From Phytophthora quininea (taxonomy: Eukaryota; Oomycota; Peronosporomycetes; Peronosporales; Peronosporaceae): a DNA stretch of 64,000 nt. Below the pieces are notes generated by a model. The model was not told where the DNA came from. It searched no databases and saw nothing but the letters and a program-made list of their open reading frames with translations. Shown piece by piece: positions 1 through 7,873 of the stretch (positions are counted from its first letter, which is position 1; each line of letters opens with the position of its first letter). The stretch is from contig JAAVTG010000565.1 of assembly GCA_011947345.1 (NCBI GenBank), positions 62,001 to 126,000 on the forward strand. The letters run 5' to 3'. A program made the position numbers and the translations under genes.

Positions 1-1528
1 TCACTAGAAACGCATTTTCTTGATACGCCGTCCACTGCCAAGGCTTATCCTTCTTGACCAAGTCGCTAAGCGGGAGAACGATATCTGAGAACCGATGAAT
101 AAATCGTCGGTAATATCCTGCGAGACCCAGGAAACTTTGTAGCTCCTTCACCGTTGTTGGAACTTTCCACTGCTCGATCGATGATGTCTTTGTCTGGTCG
201 ACTTGGAGCCCTTTGCTCGATATCGTGTGCCCTAGGAAATTTACCGATGACTGCGCAAAGACACACTTTTCGAGCCGTGCAAACAGTTTCTCAGCACGAA
301 GTACTTCAAACACAGTTCGTAGATGTTGCTCGTGTTCAGCCAATGAAGCAGAGTATATGCAAATGTCATCGAGATAAACCACCACGAACTCAAATTTTCT
401 CAATAGAAGCCGCATCAATCTCGACCAGATCCCTGGCATGCCGGCCACGCCCATCGGGGCAACACACCAATGGTAAGTCTCCGTTCCTGTCCGGAAAGCG
501 GTGTAGGGACGACACGCTGGCTTGACGCGCATCTGATGGTACCCCTGCGCGAGATCGATGACACTAAAGATCACAGCTCTGGCCATTTGATCGAAAAGTT
601 CCTCGATGTTTGGCAACGGGATCTTTGGAACCAGTGTTTGGCTGTTTAAGTACCGGTAATCGACCACCCATCGGATAGGCGCTGTAGGATTTCCGCTGCG
701 GATCCATTCGCGACGACTCTGCTGTTTTCCCGTCTTTCGATCACGCTTGGGAATTCCAAACACATTTGATACCCATGGAGAATCGCTGATCTCGATCCAT
801 TGCTTCTCCAAAAGGTCATCTACAAAATCTTGCAGTGCTTCTTGCTCCGTCTTCGAAAGTCGGAACGGAGCCCGGCTGCTTGGACGAGCGTCCGCTTTCA
901 AGTTCAACTCAAATTCCACACTGCGCTCAGGAGGCAGTCCGGTCGGTAATACAGCTGGAAAGACGTCCTTGAACTCTGCAAGTAGACGCTTTATTTCTTC
1001 TGGATACTCTCCGTCTTCTTCAGCAGCTGTAACTTTGACGTGGTAGAAGTTGAAATCGTGTTGTGGAGCAATAAATTCTCGCTGCTGAGCATCTTCAGCG
1101 GTAATAGGCACATGTAGGTAAGCGGCGCTGATATCCGGAAATACGGACAAGGAAGATGCTAACTTCACCTCGTGCGTTTGCCAGTTAATGCAGGGGTTGA
1201 ATCTCGTGAGCCACGGTTTTCCAAGAATCAGATCATGAGACGCTGGCAACTCGTATTCAGTGAAAGTGACTTCACTGCATATCATTCCGTCCATTGTCAC
1301 CGATGCCATCACTTCACGAAGTCTGACATCGCGTCGAACAGAGCCATCAAAACTCTCAACCGAAGCAACGTGCTCCTTCGCAGGACCACCCGCAATTCCA
1401 GGCCGTAACAAGTTGTGATTAGCACCACAGTCAATCAGTGCCAGTAGCGAGTATCCATTGATCATCACCTTCTCGCGAATCAAATTATGCTCAACTTCCG
1501 GTTGGATAGGTCTGTGAACTCTCGCCAT
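1..1528 (-). CDS. Ty3/gypsy Pol polyprotein (protease and reverse transcriptase), partial
   Basis: Open from an ATG at 1528 to the left edge, about 509 codons. The N-terminal part is a retropepsin-like protease with the loop LIDCGAN (codons near 1438-1420), so the active-site triplet is D-C-G instead of D-S/T-G, followed by a typical DLILGKPWL segment. Reverse transcriptase follows: VVDYRYLN, SVIDLAQGYHQM, APMGVAGMPG and the catalytic box YLDDICIY. The frame then reaches FLGLAGYYRRF and the start of the RNase H junction (PWQWTAYQENAF) at the edge. No frame break occurs. This ATG is in the same frame as gag, one stop codon downstream, so Pol may be made as a Gag-Pol fusion by readthrough or from its own start. 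Confidence 0.88.
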   Translation of the reverse strand, partial: MARVHRPIQPEVEHNLIREKVMINGYSLLALIDCGANHNLLRPGIAGGPAKEHVASVESFDGSVRRDVRLREVMASVTMDGMICSEVTFTEYELPASHDLILGKPWLTRFNPCINWQTHEVKLASSLSVFPDISAAYLHVPITAEDAQQREFIAPQHDFNFYHVKVTAAEEDGEYPEEIKRLLAEFKDVFPAVLPTGLPPERSVEFELNLKADARPSSRAPFRLSKTEQEALQDFVDDLLEKQWIEISDSPWVSNVFGIPKRDRKTGKQQSRREWIRSGNPTAPIRWVVDYRYLNSQTLVPKIPLPNIEELFDQMARAVIFSVIDLAQGYHQMRVKPACRPYTAFRTGTETYHWCVAPMGVAGMPGIWSRLMRLLLRKFEFVVVYLDDICIYSASLAEHEQHLRTVFEVLRAEKLFARLEKCVFAQSSVNFLGHTISSKGLQVDQTKTSSIEQWKVPTTVKELQSFLGLAGYYRRFIHRFSDIVLPLSDLVKKDKPWQWTAYQENAFLV

Positions 1529-1624
1529 GTTCACGGAATAGTTGCGGAATAATAGCGGTTCAACACTTGAAGTGTTTGTCCGCGATGCCTCAAGCACCTG
1601 CACCGAGTTGATGGATCTGATACT

Positions 1625-2518
1625 CTATCTCCCGTACCGATTGGTCTTCGGGTAAGACGACTTCATCCTGCAGTCATTCATGCGGTGCCCAGGTCGCTTG
1701 CAACGAAAGCACAAGTTCCGCTTACGGCAGTCCTCTCGACTAATTTGCCGAAAATTCACGTTATCCACTTCCATGGGAACCGCAGCCTCCACTTGGCTTT
1801 CATCACGCCTTGGTCGAGCGCCTCCGCGGTCTCCGCGTCCTTGAGTGTGTGAACGCTCGAATTCCAGCGCGACAGTAATGGCCTTTGACACTGTGGTGCA
1901 CCGACGGTAAGATACTTCTTCCCGCGTGCGCGTCACAAGACCAGGCACGAACCAAGTAATTTGATCGATGTCGCTCATATCACGCACTTGGCAGATGATC
2001 TGCCTGAATTTCGCCACGTACTCTTCCAAGTCCTTGCAGTGGATTTGTTTCAGCTGAAATAGTTCAGCTCTTAGCCGCTCTTGCAGATCTGGGGGCACAA
2101 ATTCCGATTGCAACGCCTCCGCCAAGGCGTTCAGAGTCCCAAACTTGCCTTGGTTGAACGTATACCACGCCGCAGCCTGGCCTTTCAAATTTGACGCAAC
2201 CATCGCAACCAAACGATTCTGGTTATCTGCTGCGTCCACATCGATGTTTTTGGCGCTAAAGTACAACTGCACCTGTTGGAGGAACACCTGCAGCGACTCG
2301 CCCATCTTGCCGTTGTAGGTCGGCATTGAAATGCCTTCCGCACGTCTCTCGCCTGATCCAGCAGGCTTCAGTTTGTCCAGCACTTGTTGCTGGTGCTCGA
2401 ACAGCTGCCGTATCTCGTGCTGCTGCTGTGCCATGACCTCAGCCATCCTGGCGAGCGCCATCATTGCGTTCTCTTGGACCGCAGTGCCACCTGCACCTGG
2501 AGTGTCTCCTCCTTCCAT
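1625..2518 (-). CDS. Ty3/gypsy Gag (capsid and zinc knuckle)
   Basis: 297-residue Gag. Residues about 70-215 match a retrotransposon gag (capsid) domain, with AAAWYTFNQGKFGTL, LQSEFVPPDLQERLRAELFQL and LEEYVAKFRQI. The C-terminus has one CCHC zinc knuckle, CFRCKRPGHRMNDC (C-x2-C-x4-H-x4-C), which binds the genomic RNA. The N-terminus is a predicted coiled coil (QQQHEIRQLFEHQQQVLDKL). The frame ends at a TAG (1627-1625); the next 33 codons stay open in the same frame and run straight into the protease. Gag forms the cytoplasmic particle in which the element is reverse transcribed. Confidence 0.9.
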   Translation of the reverse strand: MEGGDTPGAGGTAVQENAMMALARMAEVMAQQQHEIRQLFEHQQQVLDKLKPAGSGERRAEGISMPTYNGKMGESLQVFLQQVQLYFSAKNIDVDAADNQNRLVAMVASNLKGQAAAWYTFNQGKFGTLNALAEALQSEFVPPDLQERLRAELFQLKQIHCKDLEEYVAKFRQIICQVRDMSDIDQITWFVPGLVTRTREEVSYRRCTTVSKAITVALEFERSHTQGRGDRGGARPRRDESQVEAAVPMEVDNVNFRQISREDCRKRNLCFRCKRPGHRMNDCRMKSSYPKTNRYGR

Positions 2519-2659
2519 ATGTCCAGCTCTTTATCGTCTCGGTCCTGCTGAAGCTCTTCGACTCTTCGTTTCTCCAAACGTCGGGACTTTTGGCTGGCTA
2601 GTGTGGCCACCACTGCCGTCGCCTTGTCCCGTGCCTTCGGTTTTGCCCTTTCGGACCAA

Positions 2660-2671
2660 CAAGTGCTACCA
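2660..2671 (-). other. Primer binding site of the gypsy element
   Basis: Minus strand reads TGGTAGCACTTG, starting two bases inside the proposed LTR end. It begins with TGG, complementary to the CCA tail of a tRNA; the first eight bases fit the 3' end of initiator tRNA-Met in several eukaryotes. The priming tRNA is not certain. Confidence 0.55.
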
Positions 2672-2673
2672 CT

Positions 2674-3043
2674 TGTCAACTTCTGCGGATCGACAGGTGT
2701 GCACGAAGGTGAGGAAGAGGTGTCGGTTTGCGAGGTTGTTTGAGGTTGTTGAGACTGCTGAGGTACTGAGGCTCGGTTGTTGTTGCGCTTGTGTTGGTGA
2801 GGGCAAAATGCAGAATGAATATATTTTTGTTGGTTTAGTTGCTATGAAGGCCCTCTGTTTCTCTTTTCTCCTAGTGCCTCGCTCTAGGGAACTACACCAT
2901 GTTCACGCACTGACAATCCTTGCTGCTGGAGATTACTGTTGTTGAAGTTCTTCCAGCGTCTTTCGTGTACGGCGCACGGGTTGCTGCTTTCCCGCGTGGC
3001 TTCGTGGGTTGGCGTCCGCCGCCAAAAGCTGACAGCCACTACA
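2674..3043 (-). repeat. 5' LTR of the gypsy element (370 bp)
   Basis: Minus strand begins TGTAGTGGCTG and ends CAGAAGTTGACA, giving TG...CA termini. It is followed after two bases by the primer binding site, and it contains a perfect initiator motif (2818-2805) that would divide U3 (about 225 bp) from R/U5. The matching 3' LTR is outside the window, so the boundaries rest on these internal signals only. Confidence 0.55.
2805..2818 (-). promoter_or_regulatory. Oomycete initiator (Inr) inside the LTR
   Basis: Minus strand TCATTCTGCATTTT matches all 14 positions of the core of the oomycete Inr consensus (GCTCATTYYNCAWTTT without its first two bases). It lies inside the LTR, where the transcription start of a retrotransposon is expected, so it probably sets the U3/R border. 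Confidence 0.6.
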
Positions 3044-3527
3044 TCTTTAGGAATCTACCAAGGCAACACTCGGAAAGGATATGCGTTGCCGCCATGAGCA
3101 AAACGTTGCTTCTTCCTCAAAGTGCTCACGGATCTGCTGACGCATCTTGGCGCGCTCATGGCATCTAATGTAGCCATTTGAAAGTGCAGTTGAAGTGAAA
3201 TTCTGATGGCATCGAGGCTGCCAACGTTCTCTACGTGGGCTGGGAGAAGGATTGCATTCCTGAAGGAGGCGGATTCTGTCCCCCTCCTCCGGACCGCTCG
3301 GGCATCTACATGTCAACGGGGATTTAGCCGTTGATGCAGCGCTAGCTGCTGCAGCTCCTACTTCGGCTCCTGCCACCCCCAAGACTCGCGCTCACTTCCG
3401 GTTTTGACTACTCCAGCGATGGTGACGATAGATAACACGAGTAATACAAATCCTACTGTCAACACAAACCTTCGGTGTGTTGTTCTTTACCAGCTATCTC
3501 TTGGGGTTCTCCAGTGCCTTATTGATC
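3044..3527. other. Intergenic region beside the LTR
   Basis: Contains a 111-codon minus-strand ORF (3382-3047) with a basic, cysteine-containing but unrecognised sequence that stops directly against the LTR. I cannot tell whether it is the remnant of a gene cut by the insertion or chance. Confidence 0.3.
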
Positions 3528-4020
3528 CTACGGAACTGCAACGAAGTAGGAATTAGTTGCTACGAACATGTACTGGCGAACCATAGTAGCAATTAGCCGT
3601 ACCATGTCGTTGGACGAAGGTAAACTCCCGAGATCCCTTTGCGGTGATGGCTGGGATTTACGCCGAAGGAGGTCTCGTGGGTGGGTGAGGCCTCCTCCCA
3701 TCGAGTGACGCGATTGCGTTGTTGGTGGTTCACTGGTTTCAAAGTCGTCCCCATCTTCTTCCTCCTCCTCCTCGTCTTCTTCCTCTTCGTCGTCTGAATA
3801 CGCGTCACTTGTCTGAATAGCTTCGATTGCGTGAAGAATTCGTTCTCGATGAACTCGATTGTTAATTCCAAAGTCGTTGATCAAATCGCTCTCCATGAGC
3901 TCCAGCAACATCTCGCCGTTGCACTGCTTTTGGTGGAAGCGGGTCTAAACAAAATAATTATCCGCCGAAAAGGTAGATGAAGCAATGTTGAGGTCTTACC
4001 ACCACTTCGTGGGCCCACAT
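3528..4020 (-). CDS. SAM-domain protein
   Basis: Two exons: 4020-4000 and 3944-3528, with a 55-base intron (donor GTAAG, acceptor TTTAG). Splicing yields a 145-residue protein. Residues about 1-52 form a sterile alpha motif domain: MWAHEVVTRFHQ, NGEMLLELMESDLINDFGI, then HRERILHAIEAIQ. The intron falls inside the domain, and joining the exons restores its first helix, which supports the model. The middle is an acidic run of glutamate and aspartate, and the tail is low complexity. SAM domains mediate protein-protein or RNA contacts; the partner is unknown. The start is only 21 bases from the first ATG of the divergent plus-strand ORF, so one of the two starts may lie elsewhere. Confidence 0.7.
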
Positions 4021-4041
4021 TCTCAATAGAACAATTTTGAC

Positions 4042-4560
4042 ATGCTGACAAAAATACCGACGCTTTTGTTTTCTCGACGTCTCTTCTCCCCTGCGTCGAT
4101 GGATGTTCAGGAGCCTATCGAGGCGGTGTCGGGCGATCGAGACTCAATGGCATCGTTGTGTGAAGCATCAAAGCTGAAAATCCCTTTCAATCCGTCAGCT
4201 GGAGAGGTACATCGTCGAGAGCGAGGAGCCCCATGGCGAGTGAACGCAGAGGGAGAAATTGCTGCTCTGAATGCGCAAGCCAAAGAAGAGCAGAAGGAGA
4301 AGCGTCGATGGGGCCTCGCCAAACAAGTGCAAGACGGGCTCGTGCACACCTTCAACATTAACTATGGAGTTGCCGAGCTCTCGACTCTGATCAAAGCAGG
4401 AGTGACGCTGAAGACGGATCCACCACAACGCGAATTGACCTCGCACGAAGTTGGCCAAGTGCAGCTTCTAGCTGCAGCCGAGAAGTACGACCTCAAACAG
4501 ATTGTGCTGCTGCTGGACAAGTTCCCAAAGGGCCGTGGAGCTTCGAGGGGAAAGCAATGA
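4042..4560 (+). CDS. Small unknown protein, possibly mitochondrial
   Basis: Single-exon ORF of 172 codons. If the first ATG (4042) is used, the N-terminus MLTKIPTLLFSRRLFSPAS resembles a mitochondrial presequence: hydroxylated, basic, no acidic residue. If ATG 4099 is used (MDVQEPIEAVSG), the protein has 153 residues and lacks it. The centre is a charged helix (AQAKEEQKEKRRWGLAKQV) and the C-terminal third is mixed alpha (GVAELSTLIKAG, LLAAAEKYDLKQIVLLLDKF). I recognise no family. It is head-to-head with the SAM gene and tail-to-tail with the next minus-strand gene. Confidence 0.55.
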   Translation: MLTKIPTLLFSRRLFSPASMDVQEPIEAVSGDRDSMASLCEASKLKIPFNPSAGEVHRRERGAPWRVNAEGEIAALNAQAKEEQKEKRRWGLAKQVQDGLVHTFNINYGVAELSTLIKAGVTLKTDPPQRELTSHEVGQVQLLAAAEKYDLKQIVLLLDKFPKGRGASRGKQ

Positions 4561-4695
4561 TACGGAAGCAGTTGGACCAACGAAGAGTTTACATGAGAAA
4601 TCAGTCTTATAATAAACGGCGCGCATTGAAAACAGGCAGGATGTACGACACACATCCACCTTAGTCTGCAGCTAGCTAGCTCTTTCAAGCTGTGC

Positions 4696-7688
4696 TCATT
4701 TCGAAGGAGTGTCGAAGGAAGCCAGCAAAACCTCCAAGTCTCGAGTCGTCTGACGGAAGAAACCATCGTAGTTAAACTACACAACATCAAACAACGAGTT
4801 AGTATCGTACAGCAAGTTACGCGAAATGAAGCGGCTGTGCACACCTCAAAAATATAATCCAGTTGCTGAGGCGGTACAGTGATGTCCGGGAACTTGGCGT
4901 ACCCCTAAAGCAAACAACCAAAACACGTCAGACCTCAAGAGTTCTCGAGTTAACTGGTAGCACTTACCCTCAGACGGTCATCAACACTTGCGACGGCCTC
5001 CACTGTGCCCTGCAGACTCTGGAAGAGGTGCGAGATACTGTTCCAATGCAGATCCAGCTGCGACCTCAATTGCGTCATGTATTCGCCGTGTGAGAGGATT
5101 GCTTCTGAAGGCACAGGCGTCCCCCAAAGCTAGCAGTGAGCGCATTGATCGAGTTGTACGCGTATGCCCCCATGCCGATGACGTCGTTGTTTTCCCGCAA
5201 CTGAGACAACGGCATCTCTAGAATGCCAGCCTTCATCTTGGAGCACTCGACCATCATTTGCTTAAACTTGACCAACAAAGCATCCATCTCACTCTCGAAC
5301 TCGGAAAGGTTCGTTTTCAGGCGACGGTAGACAAGCGTCATGCCTGGGATGCTCTTCTCCTCGTCCACAATCCGGCGCTGCAGAACCACAACGCAGCTCA
5401 AGATTGACCGGATGTGTTTCTTAAGCAGTTGAGAGAGGCGTGTGCGGTGCAACCGAACACGAAGTAGCAAGTCGGGTGAGCAAGAGACACCGGTGGCCTC
5501 GTAAATCGAGCACAACACGATGAACGCATCGAAATCGCCTTCGTCGATGGAAGACGTGTGGTACGACGTACGCACACCCCACGATAGTTGCCCGATGCGC
5601 TGAATTGACTGTCGCACAAGCAACAACGTGTCCAGGACACCACCCTGAGCTGCTGCGATATCTGCAGCCTCCTTCGACGAGGATGACGACGACGGGCCCT
5701 TTTCAATGTCATCTTCCTCGTCTGTTTCCGAGTTGACTGGGCTGATCTCGTCCTGGTTCGACTTCGGAGGTGTCTTGGTGCCAACTCCCCACGACACGAG
5801 CGACGAGAAGAACGAAGCATTGTCCGAGCCGGAACTCGTTTGCTTCCGTGGTCGTTGGTTCGCCACCACAAGCTGGTTCTCCGCGTTTGCGTCATTTTCT
5901 TGGTTATTCTCGTCGAGCAGAACGATCCGGTCCTCAGTTTGGTTGCTTGACGCAACTTTATTGTGGCTACCACGACGACCTGGTCCTGCGCCGGCAACAA
6001 CGAGTGCGTTGCTAGTCTCTGCAGGTTCGTCATCCAACAGTTCAATTTTTGCTGACCCTTCGGGCTCCTCCTCCCCGTTCTCTAACATTTTGTACTTGTG
6101 ATCATCTTCAATAAAGCCTCCGCCCAGAGCGGCAGTGACATATCTGCAAATGGAGCTGTTCTCCTCCACCCACATGCCTGTGGCTTGCTTAAATTGTTTG
6201 TACATCTTTTGTACATGCATCGGGTCTGCGCTCGCGTACATGCGTTGAATTGGCTCCACACAAGCTCCAAAATCACGTGCTAGATACCCCTCGAGCGGGA
6301 GCACCTTGCTAAAACTCCAACGCCATGCCTTCTCTTGGTTGGGTTTAAGGCGGTCAAGCTCTCGGACGCCAATCCGCGTCAGTTTGCTCACCTCCTTACT
6401 GATCTCAGACTGTACCGCTTCGAGCGACTGCATTAATCGCCGGACTTCCTCCCCACCTGGTCCATACACGAGCAAATCGCCGCCAGGGCCAGCCAATTGT
6501 CGAGCCTTGCGGCAAGACACCAACAAATCCGCCAGCAACTTTAGCAAACCGTGCAGCTTAGTGTACGCATCAAACGTTTCCTCACGGACTTCTTTGCGAA
6601 GTGAAACGACACCAGAATTGCTCTGCTGCAGGAAATCCATCGGCGTGATCGCCACTGCGTTCGGGTTCGAATTGCGTCGCAGTTGACGAGTCAGAACCGT
6701 CGGCACTTGCGGCTTGGCTTCCGTGTCACAAAACACTGCCGTTTTGGTCATTTCCTCCTCCTCCTCATTCGTCAGCAGCAACGACGGCAGCGAATCTTGC
6801 GGCGATATTGCCGCTTGGTTCGGCGGGAACAGTTCCCTATACAATACAGCCGTTAGGCGTACAATAATAATAAAAAAATAACAAAACTCACTTGAACGAG
6901 GGAGTGGTCAGTAGCACCTCGAGCATCTGCCCTGACTTGCTGCCCATGGCATCCTTCATGCCTGCATGTTGCTGAGATTGTAAATTGCTGATCGTGCAAT
7001 CCGCCGGCGTGTTGGGCGTGTTCCTCAGCACATAGAATAGGAATTGCACGCCGTGCATGAGTCCGTCCGTGCCCCTGGCCTCCAGTGTGTGAAGCTGCTC
7101 CCTCGCAGACGAGTGCGCTCTCTCCGTCTCGATGGTCGGCAGCACTCTCTGCTCCATGACGTTCCTCACGTCCTTCAGTGTGCCGATCAGCGAGCGCTCT
7201 CCCGAGCCAGAGTGGAACAGTCCTTGTTGTCCGTGTTGCAGTCTCAGGATGTAGCTGTGACGTCGACGCACCTCGATGAGGATGGACTCGGTCGTGCACG
7301 AGGCCGGTGCCAGCGTACGCATGGCCCAGTCCTTGAACTCCTCAAGCAGCAGCGTGCGCGGATCGTTGAGGTAGCCCGAGAAGGTGAAGGTGCGGTCGTA
7401 CCGCTCGCGCTGGTAGGCGCAGATGGACGAGATGATAGCTTCGGCCGGGTTGCGCAGCAGCCCCACGACGTCCTGCATCTTGCGCAGGTACGAGTTCTCG
7501 TCGAAGTCGGAGATGGTCGGGTTGTGCAGCGGGTAGAAGTTGTCGTCCATCTTGAGTGCCGTGGGGAGGTCCTCTTCGCTCACCTCCATGGCCTCGCAGT
7601 AGGCCTGGTGCACGAAGCGCATCTGGTCCATCTCGAGCTGCGAGTAGCTCTTGCTGAACGGGTTCAGTCGCAGCCCCCAGTTCGACAT
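4696..7688 (-). CDS. Conserved unknown protein, about 935 aa, helical
   Basis: Four exons: 7688-6892, 6836-4968, 4904-4845 and 4776-4696, with introns of 55, 63 and 68 bases and clear GT-AG ends. The large exon has one break at the C5 run 5121-5125; one extra base there joins FGG to TPVPSEAILSHGEYM, and the total becomes 936 codons including the stop. The protein is mostly helical, with acidic and serine-rich insertions in the middle (residues about 480-640). Segments such as FKELFPPNQAAI, EKAWRWSFSKVLPLEGYLARDFG and NYDGFFRQTTRDLEVLLASF look conserved, but I cannot place them. A tethering or scaffold role is only a guess from its composition. It starts with MSNWGLRLNPF at the first ATG after the upstream gene. 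Confidence 0.7.
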
Positions 7689-7873
7689 GGCGGATCAAGA
7701 GAATAAGGACGACGACTCCTACTTGGTGGGCTCTTGTTCTTCTGACGGAAGCGAAAACTCAGGCCGACAGGATGGATGTAATGGCTTGGAGTCGGTTTCT
7801 GATACCGCAGGCAAGACAACAACGTGACACCCGCTCCCACTATAATAAAAACTTATCTAATATTTACGCTCCT

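Larger units (their letters stand above)
1..3043 (-). mobile_element. Ty3/gypsy LTR retrotransposon, 5' part, truncated by window edge
   Basis: Read on the minus strand from 3043 downward, the element shows a 5' LTR (3043-2674), a primer binding site two bases inside it (2671-2660), a leader, gag (2518-1625) and pol (1528 to beyond position 1). The order protease then reverse transcriptase, with integrase not yet reached, fits Ty3/gypsy rather than copia. The internal region is open over about 2.5 kb with a single in-frame stop between gag and pol, so this copy looks young. The 3' LTR and target-site duplication lie outside the window. Confidence 0.88.

Noticed and set aside
2331..2945. 204-codon plus-strand ORF across gag and the LTR
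   Set aside because: Antisense to gag and running into the LTR; cysteine/serine-rich composition is a by-product of the gag codons.
2809..3043. Shorter LTR ending at 2809 (TG...CA)
   Set aside because: That end falls inside the initiator motif and has no primer binding site after it; the end at 2674 is followed two bases later by a TGG-type primer site.
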